From contig NZ_CP025263.1 in assembly GCF_002843605.1 (NCBI RefSeq), forward strand, positions 6,189,501 to 6,253,500: a stretch of 64,000 bases of DNA. Reading direction: 5' to 3'. A program made the translations under genes and the position numbers. Of the stretch, positions 19,222-28,269 are shown piece by piece. Numbering within the stretch: position 1 is the first letter of the stretch; the number at the start of each line of letters is the position of its first letter. This DNA comes from Pseudomonas sp. S09G 359. Lineage in GTDB: Bacteria > Pseudomonadota > Gammaproteobacteria > Pseudomonadales > Pseudomonadaceae. Below the pieces are notes generated by a model. That model was given only the letters and a program-made list of their open reading frames with translations. It did not search any database and was not told the origin of the DNA.

Positions 19222-19947
19222 CCTGGATACAAACACAAGGTTTACATCTGGTTAAAAAACAACCATACCTGTTTAATCTGTGATGACCCGGCGCAAAGTC
19301 CCGATTGTGTGTGCAACGCCTGCGAAACCGAGTTGCCCTGGCTGCTCGAGCATTGCGAGGTCTGCGCCCTGCCCTTGCCCATGGAGGGTTTGATCTGCGG
19401 CCAATGCCAGAAACACCCACCGGCGTTTAAACAGGTGATCGCCCCGTGGACCTTCAGCTTTCCGGTCGACACGCTGATCACCCGCTTCAAGCATCAAGCG
19501 CGCTGGCCACTGGGGCATCTGCTCGGTCGTTTGCTCGGCCACTACCTGCGCCATCGCTTCGAAAATGCCGAACTCACGCGCCCCGACTGCCTGCTGCCGG
19601 TGCCCATGGCCGCCAAACGTCTGCGCGAGCGCGGCTACAACCAGGCCCAGATGCTGGCGCGCTGGCTCAGCGACGACCTGGGCATCACCGTAGAAGAACA
19701 TCTGTTGTTACGCCCCTACGAAACCGTCGCGCAACAGGCCCTCGACGCCAAGACCCGCCAACGCAACCTGCGCAACGCCTTCGCCCTGGCACCCGGCGCC
19801 CAGGTGCAAGGCCGGCACTTCGCGTTGGTGGATGATGTGCTCACCACCGGCGCCACCGCCCACAGCCTGGCACGCCTGCTGATGGGCGCCGGCGCGCGGC
19901 AGGTGGATGTGTACTGCCTGGCGCGCACGCCCAAACCAGGCGCCTGA
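19210..19947 (+). CDS. ComF-family phosphoribosyltransferase-like protein
   Basis: The 245-residue protein has an N-terminal Cys-rich zinc-finger region (CLICDD, CVCNACE, CEVC, CGQC) and a C-terminal phosphoribosyltransferase fold with PRPP motif FALVDDVLTTGATAHS. ComF proteins act in DNA uptake/recombination during transformation, and the family is widespread in non-competent bacteria (GntX group). The ATG at 19210 is supported by AAGGA six nt upstream. Because the BirA-like operator covers codons 3-13, repression of bioB may also affect initiation here. It is divergent from bioB. Confidence 0.88.
   Translation: MHCQPGYKHKVYIWLKNNHTCLICDDPAQSPDCVCNACETELPWLLEHCEVCALPLPMEGLICGQCQKHPPAFKQVIAPWTFSFPVDTLITRFKHQARWPLGHLLGRLLGHYLRHRFENAELTRPDCLLPVPMAAKRLRERGYNQAQMLARWLSDDLGITVEEHLLLRPYETVAQQALDAKTRQRNLRNAFALAPGAQVQGRHFALVDDVLTTGATAHSLARLLMGAGARQVDVYCLARTPKPGA
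19216..19246. promoter_or_regulatory. BirA-type biotin operator
   Basis: TGTCAACC and GGTTTACA are inverted half-sites separated by 15 nt, matching the BirA pattern TTGTAAACC-N14/16-GGTTTACAA with one core mismatch. The site covers the -35 of the bioB promoter, and it also lies inside the first codons of comF. Confidence 0.7.
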
Positions 19948-19998
19948 CTTGACTCCCACGCCCCAGGGCGGCAACGTCGGCGCATCTTATCCAAGCGT

Positions 19999-20769
19999 AT
20001 GCCCATGTCCCTGCCCACCTCCCTCAGCCAACACATCATCCGACGCCCGCAGCGCATCGCCCTGCTGGGGCATATCGCCGAGCAAGGTTCCATCACCCGC
20101 GCCGCCAAGGCGGCCGGCCTGAGTTACAAAGCCGCCTGGGACGCCATCGATGAACTGAACAATCTGGCGCAAAAGCCGCTGGTGGAACGCAGCGTGGGCG
20201 GCAAGGGCGGCGGCGGCGCCAAACTGACGGCCGAAGGTGAGCGCGTGCTGCGCCTCTACCAGCGCCTGCAAGCGCTGCAAGCTGAAGTGCTGGGCTCGGA
20301 TGAAGCCGCCAGCGACTTCAACCTGTTGGGCCGCTTGATGTTGCGCACCAGCGCACGTAACCAGTTGCATGGCCAGGTTATCGGCATCGACAACCATGGC
20401 CGCAATGATGTGATCCGCCTGCAATTGGCCGGTGGGCTGAGCCTGGACGCGCAAATCACCCACGACAGCACGCAGCGGCTGGAACTCGAGATTGGCGTGG
20501 AAGTGGTCGCCCTGATCAAGGCGGGTTGGCTGGAGTTGCTGGCATCCGGAGCGCCCGCAACACCTGGACACAATTGCATCAGCGGCAGCGTCGAGGCGAT
20601 TCTCGCCGCCGACGACGGCCCCAGCGAAGTGCGCATCGCCCTGCCCAACGGCTTGGTTTTATGCGCCCTGGCGCAGCCGGGGGCACTCAAGGCCCTGGGC
20701 GCGACCGAAGGCGACGCGATCCAAGTGCAATTCGCGCCGAGCAATGTGCTGCTGGGCACGCCGGTCTAA
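19999..20769 (+). CDS. modE: ModE-family molybdate-responsive regulator
   Basis: The 256-residue protein has an N-terminal LysR-like winged HTH (IALLGHIAEQGSITRAAKAA, then GLSYKAAWDAIDELNNL) and two tandem Mop/TOBE domains at about residues 120-190 and 195-256, the layout of full-length ModE. In other bacteria ModE-molybdate represses modABC. No transport genes are adjacent here, so its targets must be elsewhere. The start is uncertain between ATG 19999 and ATG 20005. It follows comF with a 51-nt gap. Confidence 0.9.
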   Translation: MPMSLPTSLSQHIIRRPQRIALLGHIAEQGSITRAAKAAGLSYKAAWDAIDELNNLAQKPLVERSVGGKGGGGAKLTAEGERVLRLYQRLQALQAEVLGSDEAASDFNLLGRLMLRTSARNQLHGQVIGIDNHGRNDVIRLQLAGGLSLDAQITHDSTQRLELEIGVEVVALIKAGWLELLASGAPATPGHNCISGSVEAILAADDGPSEVRIALPNGLVLCALAQPGALKALGATEGDAIQVQFAPSNVLLGTPV

Positions 20770-20787
20770 ACGGCAACCCGCTTCAAA

Positions 20788-20805
20788 CTGCAACAATTTC
20801 GTCAC
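20788..20805 (+). promoter_or_regulatory. Possible degenerate Pho box
   Basis: CTGCAAC-AATT-TCGTCAC has the 7-4-7 spacing of PhoB sites (CTGTCAT-N4-CTGTCAT) but only about 4 of 7 matches in each half. It lies 44 nt upstream of the PhoX-type phosphatase, which is the only reason to list it. Confidence 0.2.
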
Positions 20806-20848
20806 GCCCGCTCCTTATGGTGTCTGCAAAAACCGCAGGGAGCCTGAG

Positions 20849-22747
20849 ATGAGCCTATTAGAAGAAAACCAAGCCACCGACCTTGAGCAGATGGTCGGCC
20901 TCACCCGCCGCCGCTTTATCGGCGCTGGCGCGCTGTGTGGTGCCGCGATGTTCCTGGGCGGCAACCTGCTGACCCGCAGCGCCCTGGCCGTCAACGCCGC
21001 CTCCGCCAGCCCGTTGCTGGGGTTCACCAGCATCGCCGCCGCCACCAGCGACGCCATCACCTTGCCGCCAGGCTACAGCGCCTCGGTGCTGATCAGCTGG
21101 GGCCAGCCGCTGAGCAAGAGCGCTCCGGCGTTTGACCCGTCGGGCAACGGCACCGCCAAAGCCCAGGAGCAGCAGTTCGGCGACAACAACGACGGCATGA
21201 GCCTGTTCGCCTTCCCCGGCGACGACAACCGCGCGCTGATGGCGATCAACAACGAATACACCAACTACCGCTACCTCTATGCCCACGGCGGCGCGCCGCA
21301 ATCGGCCGAAGACGTGCACAAGGCCCAAGCCAGCGAAGGCGTGTCGGTGATCGAAGTGCGGCGCAAGGGCGACACGTGGCAGTTCGTCCAGGACTCGCGC
21401 TACAACCGACGTATCCACGGCAATTCACCAATCCGCCTCAGCGGCCCCGCCGCCGGCCACGACTGGCTGAAAACCAGCGCCGACAAGTCCGGCAAAAAAG
21501 CCCTCGGCACCTTTCAGAACTGCGCCAACGGCAAAACCCCTTGGGGCACTTATCTGACGTGTGAAGAGAACTTCACCGACTGCTTCGGCAGCAGCAACCC
21601 ACAACAAACCTTCGACGCCGGGCAAAAACGCTACGGCGTGGTGGCTGCCAGCAAAGAGATCAACTGGCACCTGCACGACCCGCGCTTCGACATCGCCAAG
21701 AACCCCAACGAGCTGAATCGCCACGGATGGGTGGTGGAAATCGACCCGTTCGCCCCCCAATCCACTCCGGCCAAGCGCACCGCACTGGGCCGTTTCAAGC
21801 ACGAGAACGCGGCCCTGGCAGAAACCCGCGACGGCCGCGCCGTGGTGTACATGGGCGATGACGAACGCGGCGAGTTCATCTACAAGTTCGTCAGCCGCGA
21901 CAAGATCAACCACAAGAACCCCAAGGCCAACAAAGACCTGCTCGACCATGGCACCTTGTACGTGGCCATCTTCGACGCCGGCGACGGCAACGCCGACCAC
22001 CCCAAGGGCAAGGGCCAGTGGGTCGAGTTGACCCATGGCAAAAACGGCATCGACGCCAGCAGCGGTTTTGCCAGCCAGGCCGAGGTGCTGATCCACGCGC
22101 GCCTGGCCGCCAGCGTGGTGAAAGCCACGCGCATGGACCGCCCGGAGTGGATCGTGGTCAGCCCCACGGACGGCCAGGTTTATTGCACCCTTACCAACAA
22201 CGCCAAGCGCGGCGAAGACGGCCAGCCGGTAGGCGGCCCCAACCCGCGCGAGAAAAACGTCTACGGCCAGATCCTGCGCTGGAAGGCCGACGCCGATAAC
22301 CACGGCGCGCTGCAGTTCACCTGGGACCTGTTTGTAGTGGCCGGCAACCCAGGCGTGCATGCCGGTACGCCGAAGGGCGGCTCGTCGAACATCAACCCGC
22401 AGAACATGTTCAACAGCCCCGATGGCCTGGGCTTCGACAAGGCTGGGCGCCTGTGGATCCTTACCGACGGCGACTACAGCAACGCGGGTGACTTTGCCGG
22501 CATGGGCAATAACCAGATGCTGTGTGCCGACCCGAGCACCGGGGAGATTCGCCGGTTCATGGTGGGGCCGGTGGCATGCGAGGTGACCGGGATCAGCTTT
22601 TCGCCGGATCAGAAAACCCTGTTTGTGGGGATTCAGCATCCGGGTGAAACCGGCGGTTCGACCTGGCCGGAGCATCTGCCGAATGGCAAGCCACGGTCGT
22701 CGGTGATGGCGATTCGGCGCGATGATGGTGGGATTGTCGGCGCCTGA
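20849..22747 (+). CDS. PhoX-family (DUF839) Tat-exported alkaline phosphatase-like protein
   Basis: The 632-residue protein carries a twin-arginine signal (LTRRRFIGAGALCGAAMFLG at about residues 17-36), so it is folded in the cytoplasm and exported to the periplasm. The body is a DUF839/PhoX propeller with conserved NCANGKTPWGTYLTCEENF and FKHENAALAETRDGRAVVYM. Characterised PhoX enzymes are calcium/iron-dependent phosphomonoesterases induced by phosphate starvation. I start at ATG 20849, preceded by GGGAG. The in-frame upstream start at 20744 would place the signal peptide internally. A REP pair follows. Confidence 0.88.
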   Translation: MSLLEENQATDLEQMVGLTRRRFIGAGALCGAAMFLGGNLLTRSALAVNAASASPLLGFTSIAAATSDAITLPPGYSASVLISWGQPLSKSAPAFDPSGNGTAKAQEQQFGDNNDGMSLFAFPGDDNRALMAINNEYTNYRYLYAHGGAPQSAEDVHKAQASEGVSVIEVRRKGDTWQFVQDSRYNRRIHGNSPIRLSGPAAGHDWLKTSADKSGKKALGTFQNCANGKTPWGTYLTCEENFTDCFGSSNPQQTFDAGQKRYGVVAASKEINWHLHDPRFDIAKNPNELNRHGWVVEIDPFAPQSTPAKRTALGRFKHENAALAETRDGRAVVYMGDDERGEFIYKFVSRDKINHKNPKANKDLLDHGTLYVAIFDAGDGNADHPKGKGQWVELTHGKNGIDASSGFASQAEVLIHARLAASVVKATRMDRPEWIVVSPTDGQVYCTLTNNAKRGEDGQPVGGPNPREKNVYGQILRWKADADNHGALQFTWDLFVVAGNPGVHAGTPKGGSSNINPQNMFNSPDGLGFDKAGRLWILTDGDYSNAGDFAGMGNNQMLCADPSTGEIRRFMVGPVACEVTGISFSPDQKTLFVGIQHPGETGGSTWPEHLPNGKPRSSVMAIRRDDGGIVGA

Positions 22748-22749
22748 CA

Positions 22750-22845
22750 GGCCCCAATCGGGGGCAAGCCCCCTCCCACACTTGACCGCGTTCCTACAGG
22801 TTAAACGCGGTCTCCTGTGGGAGGGGGCTTGCCCCCGATGAGGCC
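22750..22845. repeat. REP pair (GGGGGCTTGCCCCC type)
   Basis: Inverted units GGGGGCAAGCCCCCTCCCAC and GTGGGAGGGGGCTTGCCCCC are flanked by GGCC...GGCC and separated by a spacer that itself holds ACCGCG/CGCGGT. It sits between the phosphatase and srkA. Confidence 0.85.
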
Positions 22846-22926
22846 AGTACAGACACCACCTATCTACCGCCGTGTGCGTTACCATACCGAGCCGGACGCG
22901 GCGCCCTGCTGCGCGCAGGAGTTCGC

Positions 22927-23901
22927 ATGGCCCATCCGTTTGAAACACTCACCCCCGACCTCGTACTCGACGCCGTCGAAAGCATCGGTTTTCTCAGCGA
23001 TGCTCGCGTTCTTGCGCTCAACAGCTACGAAAACCGCGTGTATCAGGTGGGCATCGAAGACTCCGAACCGCTGATCGCCAAGTTTTACCGCCCACAGCGC
23101 TGGACCAACGAAGCGATCCTTGAAGAACACCGTTTCACTTTCGAACTGGCCGAGTGCGAAGTACCGGTGGTGGCGCCGCTGATCCACAACGGCGAAAGCC
23201 TGTTCGAGCACGCCGGGTTCCGCTTCACCCTGTTCCCCCGCCGTGGCGGCCGTGCGCCGGAGCCAGGCAACCTCGATCAACTCTATCGCCTTGGGCAATT
23301 GCTCGGTCGTTTGCACGCCGTGGGTTCCACCCGCCCGTTCGAACACCGCGAAGCACTGGGCGTGAAGAACTTCGGTCACGATTCGCTCAACACCTTGCTC
23401 GAAGGCAATTTCATCCCCAAGAGCCTGCTGCCGGCCTATGAGTCAGTGGCCCGCGACCTGCTCAAACGTGTCGAAGAGGTGTACAAGGCCACGCCGCACA
23501 AGAACATCCGCATGCATGGCGATTGCCACCCCGGCAACATGATGTGCCGCGATGAGATGTTCCATATCGTCGACCTCGACGACTGCCGCATGGGCCCGGC
23601 GGTGCAGGACCTGTGGATGATGCTCGCCGGAGATCGTCAGGAATGTCTCGGCCAGCTGTCGGAATTGATGGACGGCTACCAGGAGTTCCACGACTTCGAC
23701 CCGCGCGAACTGGCGTTGATCGAACCGCTGCGCGCGTTGCGCCTGATGCACTACAGCGCCTGGCTCGCGCGGCGCTGGGACGACCCGGCATTCCCCCACA
23801 GCTTCCCGTGGTTCGGTAGCGAGCGGTATTGGGGCGATCAGGTACTGGCGTTGCGTGAGCAGCTCTCGGCGCTCAACGAAGAACCGTTGAAACTCTTCTG
23901 A
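22927..23901 (+). CDS. srkA: SrkA/YihE stress-response Ser/Thr kinase
   Basis: The 324-residue protein belongs to the aminoglycoside-phosphotransferase-like kinase group that includes E. coli YihE/RdoA/SrkA. The catalytic loop MHGDCHPGNMMCRD and the metal-binding IVDLDDCRMGPAVQDLWMML are present, and LNSYENRVYQVGIED is typical of the nucleotide-binding lobe. In E. coli it counteracts MazEF-linked stress death and acts in the Cpx response; this is family knowledge. It lies alone between REP elements, and no dsbA partner follows, unlike the E. coli arrangement. Confidence 0.92.
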   Translation: MAHPFETLTPDLVLDAVESIGFLSDARVLALNSYENRVYQVGIEDSEPLIAKFYRPQRWTNEAILEEHRFTFELAECEVPVVAPLIHNGESLFEHAGFRFTLFPRRGGRAPEPGNLDQLYRLGQLLGRLHAVGSTRPFEHREALGVKNFGHDSLNTLLEGNFIPKSLLPAYESVARDLLKRVEEVYKATPHKNIRMHGDCHPGNMMCRDEMFHIVDLDDCRMGPAVQDLWMMLAGDRQECLGQLSELMDGYQEFHDFDPRELALIEPLRALRLMHYSAWLARRWDDPAFPHSFPWFGSERYWGDQVLALREQLSALNEEPLKLF

Positions 23902-23915
23902 CTGCTTTTGCCTTA

Positions 23916-23946
23916 AATGTGGGAGAGGCTTGCCCCCCTCCCACAC
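23916..23946. repeat. REP hairpin after srkA
   Basis: AATGTGGGAGAGGCTTGCCC followed by CCCTCCCACA forms a single imperfect REP hairpin 15 nt after the srkA stop. Confidence 0.7.
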
Positions 23947-24035
23947 AAAGCCAACCTCATTACTAAGCAAGTCCCATTGCCTGACAAATATCCTTACAAT
24001 CGCGCTTTGTTAGCTGCCTAAGCAAGGATTCTGCA

Positions 24036-24920
24036 ATGCACGCCGCCAACCCCCGCAAGGGGTACATCCTGGGCCTGAGCGCCTACGTCATCTGGGGCCT
24101 GTTCCCGCTCTACTTCAAAGCCATTGCCAGCGTACCCGCCGCCGAAATCATCGTGCACCGCGTGTTGTGGTCGGCGTTGTTCGGCGGTTTGCTGCTGATG
24201 GTGTGGAAGCACCCGGGCTGGTTCCGCGAACTGCGTGACAACCCCAAGCGCCTGGCGATCCTGGCCCTGAGCGGTTCGTTGATTGCGGGTAACTGGCTGA
24301 CCTATGTGTGGTCGGTAAACAGCGGGCGCATGCTCGAAGCCAGCCTGGGTTACTACATCAACCCGCTGGTGAATGTGCTGCTCGGCATGCTGCTCCTCGG
24401 CGAACGCCTGCGCCGGTTGCAGTGGGTGGCCGTCGGGCTGGCGGCGGTGGGTGTGGCGCAACAGGTGTGGCAAGTGGGCAGTTTGCCGTGGGTGTCACTG
24501 GTATTGGCACTGACTTTCGGGTTCTACGGGCTTATCCGCAAGCAGGCGCCCGTCAAGGCCTTGCCGGGGCTGGTGGTGGAAACCTGGATGCTGGTACCGA
24601 TTGCCGTGGCGTGGTTGCTGTTCAACCCGTCGGCCCACAGTGCGCAGCTGGCGTTCTGGAGCACCTCCGAAGCCTGGTGGCTGGTGGCAGCCGGCCCGGT
24701 GACGCTGATCCCGCTGGTGTGCTTCAACGCCGCCGCACGGCATTTGCCCTACACCGCATTGGGCTTTTTACAGTATGTGGCGCCGACCCTGGTGCTACTG
24801 GAAGCCGTGTTGCTGTTTGGTGAACACCTGGCGACCAGCACACTGATCGCCTTCGCGTTTATCTGGGCCGGGCTGGTGGTGTACAGCCTGGATGCCTGGC
24901 TGAGCGTGCGCAAACGCTGA
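24036..24920 (+). CDS. rarD: RarD, EamA-family transporter
   Basis: The 294-residue integral membrane protein has about ten hydrophobic segments and starts MHAANPRKGYILGLSAYVIW, as in RarD proteins of the drug/metabolite transporter superfamily. VLWSALFGGLLLMVWKHPGW and LGYYINPLVNVLLGMLLLGE are well-conserved EamA stretches. The name comes from E. coli chloramphenicol-sensitivity work; the true substrate is not known. A perfect 11-bp hairpin lies 20 nt after the stop. Confidence 0.92.
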   Translation: MHAANPRKGYILGLSAYVIWGLFPLYFKAIASVPAAEIIVHRVLWSALFGGLLLMVWKHPGWFRELRDNPKRLAILALSGSLIAGNWLTYVWSVNSGRMLEASLGYYINPLVNVLLGMLLLGERLRRLQWVAVGLAAVGVAQQVWQVGSLPWVSLVLALTFGFYGLIRKQAPVKALPGLVVETWMLVPIAVAWLLFNPSAHSAQLAFWSTSEAWWLVAAGPVTLIPLVCFNAAARHLPYTALGFLQYVAPTLVLLEAVLLFGEHLATSTLIAFAFIWAGLVVYSLDAWLSVRKR

Positions 24921-24939
24921 TCAAATAACGTACAAACCT

Positions 24940-24968
24940 CTGCAAGCCACAGTTAACGTGGCTTGCAG
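24940..24968 (+). terminator. Perfect hairpin after rarD
   Basis: CTGCAAGCCAC-AGTTAAC-GTGGCTTGCAG is an 11-bp perfect stem 20 nt after the rarD stop. No U-tract follows. Its right arm GTGGCTTGCAGC recurs at 61365-61376 in front of a DnaA-box repeat, so it may be part of that dispersed element rather than a simple terminator. Confidence 0.55.
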
Positions 24969-24983
24969 CGATCCACCCCAAGG

Positions 24984-25104
24984 TTATCCACAACCTGATC
25001 CCCGCCATTTGTGCACAAGCCGTTGAAACTGCTCGTTTTTTGCTCAGATCGCGAAGAAGCCCGGCCGGCGTGGCCTGGCGCCGGGTCTCTACAGGTTATC
25101 CACA
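24984..25104. other. Intergenic DnaA-box pair
   Basis: Two perfect DnaA boxes TTATCCACA (24984-24992 and 25096-25104) flank a palindromic near-box TTGTGCACAA (25009-25018). A third perfect box is inverted at 25453-25461 inside the next gene. The stretch has no coding signal. Confidence 0.6.
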
Positions 25105-25143
25105 GGCCCATGCAAGATTTCCATGCATAACCTTGTGGCCCGA

Positions 25144-25656
25144 TTATTCCTCGTGGTGCAGTTCCACCATCAAATCATCCGCCAGGGTTTCGAGAGACAG
25201 CTGCAAGGTATCCAGGGCCAAAGCCGTCGGCACCTGCAACAGCGCCTCGGCGGTAAATAATGGATCACCGCTCATCGGCGCCGGGCGCACATCCGTGCTC
25301 AGGCTTTCCAGGTTCACGCCTTGCTTGCTCAAGAGCGAGGTTATTTCGCGCACGATGCCCGCGCGGTCGTTGCCCACCAGCGTCATCATGATCGATTTGG
25401 AGGCCGAGGCCTGCCCGGCACTGCCCTCGCCCACCAGCACGCGAATGCCGTGTGTGGATAAGTCCTCCAGCGCGCCGACCAGCGCCTGGCGCTGTTCGGC
25501 CGGCACACTGACGCGCAGAATCCCGGCAAACTGCCCGGCCATATGCGCCATGCGGCTTTCCAGCCAGTTGCCGCCATGGGCCGCAATGTTCTGCGCAATG
25601 CGTTCAACCAGGCCGGGTTTGTCGGCGGCGATAATAGTGAGTACAAGATGGTCCAT
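25144..25656 (-). CDS. gcvR: GcvR-like ACT-domain regulator
   Basis: The 170-residue protein has two ACT domains (MDHLVLTIIAADKPGLVERI at the start and MMTLVGNDRAGIVREITSLL at about residue 90), the architecture of GcvR. In E. coli GcvR senses glycine and blocks GcvA activation of the glycine-cleavage operon. No gcv genes are adjacent, so the name is by domain architecture only. The ATG at 25656 follows GAGGG; the TTG at 25677 is less likely. It is divergent from glcB. Confidence 0.8.
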   Translation of the reverse strand: MDHLVLTIIAADKPGLVERIAQNIAAHGGNWLESRMAHMAGQFAGILRVSVPAEQRQALVGALEDLSTHGIRVLVGEGSAGQASASKSIMMTLVGNDRAGIVREITSLLSKQGVNLESLSTDVRPAPMSGDPLFTAEALLQVPTALALDTLQLSLETLADDLMVELHHEE

Positions 25657-25758
25657 GGCGAAGCCCTCTGAATTCAATCTACAAGGTGGACCCGGGGGCC
25701 CTCGAAAACAAATCGTGTACCATTTTTATATTTATCTGGAACAATCCAATAGTTTTTT

Positions 25759-25775
25759 GAGAACATCCGGTTCTC
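25759..25775. promoter_or_regulatory. Inverted repeat upstream of glcB
   Basis: GAGAAC-ATCCG-GTTCTC is a perfect 6+6 palindrome in the gap between the GcvR-like gene and glcB, about 150 nt before the glcB start. I do not recognise the regulator. Confidence 0.4.
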
Positions 25776-25847
25776 CGCTGTGACCGTACGACCAAAGTGG
25801 GTCGCTAAACGACGTATTTAGTCTAATTTTCACAACCGCAAGTCATC

Positions 25848-25875
25848 ATGTAGTATGCCCAACCGTGCACTACAT
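25848..25875. promoter_or_regulatory. Inverted repeat in the glcB promoter region
   Basis: ATGTAGT and ACTACAT are perfect 7-nt inverted arms separated by 14 nt, ending 47 nt before the glcB ATG. The position suits an operator overlapping the promoter. The cognate regulator is unknown. Confidence 0.45.
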
Positions 25876-25922
25876 AATGAAAATCTGAAACAGCGCATAA
25901 GCTCCGCAGAGTGAGGCAAGCA

Positions 25923-28100
25923 ATGACTGAACACGTTCAAGTCGGTGGCCTGCAGGTCGCCAAAGTCCTGTTCGACTTCGTGAACAACGAAGCCATTCCC
26001 GGTACCGGCATTACTGCCGATCAGTTCTGGGCCGGCGCCGACAAGGTCATCCACGACCTGGCACCGAAGAACAAAGCCCTACTCGCCAAACGCGACGATT
26101 TCCAGGCGCGGATCGACACCTGGCACCAGACCCATGCCGGCCAGGCCCACGACCCGGTGGCCTACAAAGCCTTCCTGCAAGACATCGGATACCTGCTGCC
26201 AGAAGCCGCAGACTTCCAGGCCTCGACCCAAAACGTCGACGACGAAATTGCCCGCATGGCCGGCCCACAGCTGGTCGTGCCGGTGATGAACGCGCGCTTC
26301 GCCCTCAACGCCTCCAATGCGCGCTGGGGCTCGCTGTACGACGCGCTGTATGGCACCGATGCCATCAGCGAAGCCGACGGCGCCGAAAAGGGCAAGGGCT
26401 ACAACAAGGTACGCGGTGACAAGGTGATTGCCTTCGCCCGCGCCTTCCTCGACGAAGCCGCGCCGCTCAGCGCCGGCAGCCACGCCGACTCCACCGGCTA
26501 CAAGATTGTCGACGGCATGCTGATCGTCAGCCTCAAGGGCGGCAGCAACAGCGGCCTGCGCGACGATGCGCAACTGATTGGTTTCCAGGGCCCAGCGGCC
26601 GAGCCGATTGCGATCCTGCTGAAACACAACGGCCTGCACTTCGAAATCCAGATCGACGCCAGCACCCCGGTCGGCCAGACCGACGCCGCCGGCGTCAAAG
26701 ACGTGCTGATGGAAGCTGCGCTGACCACCATCATGGACTGCGAAGACTCCGTTGCCGCCGTCGATGCCGATGACAAAGTGGTGATCTACCGCAACTGGCT
26801 CGGCCTGATGAAAGGCGACCTCGCCGAAGAAGTGGCCAAGGGCGGCAAAACCTTCACCCGCACCATGAACGCCGACCGCGTGTATACCGGCGTGGATGGC
26901 CAGGACGTGACCCTGCACGGTCGTTCGCTGCTGTTCGTGCGCAACGTTGGACACCTGATGACCATCGACGCGATCCTCGACAAAGACGGCAACGAAGTGC
27001 CGGAAGGCATCCTCGACGGCCTGCTCACCAGCCTGGCGGCGATCCACAGCCTCAACGGCACCAGCAGCCGCAAGAACAGCCGCACCGGTTCCGTGTACAT
27101 CGTGAAGCCGAAGATGCATGGCCCGGAAGAAGCCGCGTTCACCAACGAGCTGTTCGGCCGCATCGAAGACGTACTGAACCTGCCGCGCAACACCCTGAAA
27201 GTCGGGATCATGGACGAGGAGCGCCGCACCACGGTGAACCTCAAGGCCTGCATCAAGGCGGCCAGCGAGCGTGTGGTGTTTATCAACACCGGCTTCCTCG
27301 ACCGCACCGGCGACGAGATCCACACCTCCATGGAAGCCGGCGCGATGGTGCGCAAGGCCGCCATGAAGGCCGAAAAATGGATTGGCGCGTACGAAAACTG
27401 GAACGTCGATATCGGCTTGAGCACCGGCCTGCAAGGTCGTGCGCAGATCGGTAAAGGCATGTGGGCAATGCCCGACCTGATGGCGGCGATGCTCGAGCAG
27501 AAAATCGCCCACCCACTGGCCGGCGCCAACACCGCCTGGGTACCGTCGCCGACGGCGGCTGCGTTGCATGCGCTGCACTATCACAAGGTCGACGTGTTCG
27601 CCCGCCAGGCCGAACTGGCCAAACGCGAACGGGCGTCGGTGGACGACATCCTGACGATTCCTCTGGCCAGCAACACCGATTGGTCTGACGAAGAAATCCG
27701 TAACGAACTGGACAACAACGCCCAGGGCATCCTCGGCTATGTAGTCCGCTGGATCGACCAGGGCGTCGGCTGCTCCAAGGTGCCGGACATCAACGATGTG
27801 GGCCTGATGGAAGACCGCGCCACCCTGCGTATTTCCAGCCAGCACATCGCCAACTGGCTGCGCCATGGCATCGTCAACGAAGCCCAGGTGCTGGAAAGCC
27901 TCAAGCGCATGGCGCCGGTGGTGGACCGTCAAAACGCCGGGGATGCGCTGTACCGCCCACTGGCCCCGGATTTCGACAGCAACATCGCGTTCCAGGCAGC
28001 GGTGGAGCTGGTGATTGAAGGGACCAAGCAGCCGAATGGCTACACCGAGCCGGTGTTGCATCGCCGGCGTCGGGAGTTCAAGGCTAAAAACGGCCTGTAA
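25923..28100 (+). CDS. glcB: Malate synthase G
   Basis: At 725 residues the protein has the exact length of the malate synthase G class, which condenses glyoxylate with acetyl-CoA to malate. Conserved parts include [31 protein letters not shown] and the catalytic-aspartate region [21 protein letters not shown] use ATG 25923, preceded by GAGG, rather than the GTG at 25911. The gene stands alone, with inverted repeats upstream and a strong terminator downstream. Together with glyoxylate-producing routes it allows growth on C2 compounds. Confidence 0.97.
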   Translation: MTEHVQVGGLQVAKVLFDFVNNEAIPGTGITADQFWAGADKVIHDLAPKNKALLAKRDDFQARIDTWHQTHAGQAHDPVAYKAFLQDIGYLLPEAADFQASTQNVDDEIARMAGPQLVVPVMNARFALNASNARWGSLYDALYGTDAISEADGAEKGKGYNKVRGDKVIAFARAFLDEAAPLSAGSHADSTGYKIVDGMLIVSLKGGSNSGLRDDAQLIGFQGPAAEPIAILLKHNGLHFEIQIDASTPVGQTDAAGVKDVLMEAALTTIMDCEDSVAAVDADDKVVIYRNWLGLMKGDLAEEVAKGGKTFTRTMNADRVYTGVDGQDVTLHGRSLLFVRNVGHLMTIDAILDKDGNEVPEGILDGLLTSLAAIHSLNGTSSRKNSRTGSVYIVKPKMHGPEEAAFTNELFGRIEDVLNLPRNTLKVGIMDEERRTTVNLKACIKAASERVVFINTGFLDRTGDEIHTSMEAGAMVRKAAMKAEKWIGAYENWNVDIGLSTGLQGRAQIGKGMWAMPDLMAAMLEQKIAHPLAGANTAWVPSPTAAALHALHYHKVDVFARQAELAKRERASVDDILTIPLASNTDWSDEEIRNELDNNAQGILGYVVRWIDQGVGCSKVPDINDVGLMEDRATLRISSQHIANWLRHGIVNEAQVLESLKRMAPVVDRQNAGDALYRPLAPDFDSNIAFQAAVELVIEGTKQPNGYTEPVLHRRRREFKAKNGL

Positions 28101-28104
28101 ATGA

Positions 28105-28136
28105 AAAAGCCCTGATCGAGAGATCAGGGCTTTTTC
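28105..28136 (+). terminator. Strong intrinsic terminator of glcB
   Basis: AAAAAGCCCTGATC-GAGA-GATCAGGGCTTTTT is a perfect 14-bp stem with a tetraloop, ending in T residues 5-36 nt after the glcB stop. Confidence 0.95.
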
Positions 28137-28159
28137 TTTGGGGGTGTGGTGGCTGGGCT

Positions 28160-28251
28160 GGCCTCATCGGGGGCAAGTCGAATCGTCGCACCGCCCCTCC
28201 CACATTTGAAATGCATTCCCCTGTGGGAGGGGGCTTGCCCCCGATGAGGCC
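28160..28251. repeat. REP pair with one insert-bearing unit
   Basis: The right unit is a normal GTGGGAGGGGGCTTGCCCCC. The left unit carries a 16-nt insert TCGAATCGTCGCACCG between GGGGGCAAG and CCCCTCCCAC. The same insert recurs at 45939-45970, 46014-46048 and 55915-55948. Confidence 0.8.
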
Positions 28252-28269
28252 AGCACATTCACCACAAAA

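Noticed and set aside
26079..28061. 660-codon minus-strand frame over glcB
   Set aside because: Antisense to malate synthase G. The sequence is His/Val/Gln-rich with no recognisable domain.
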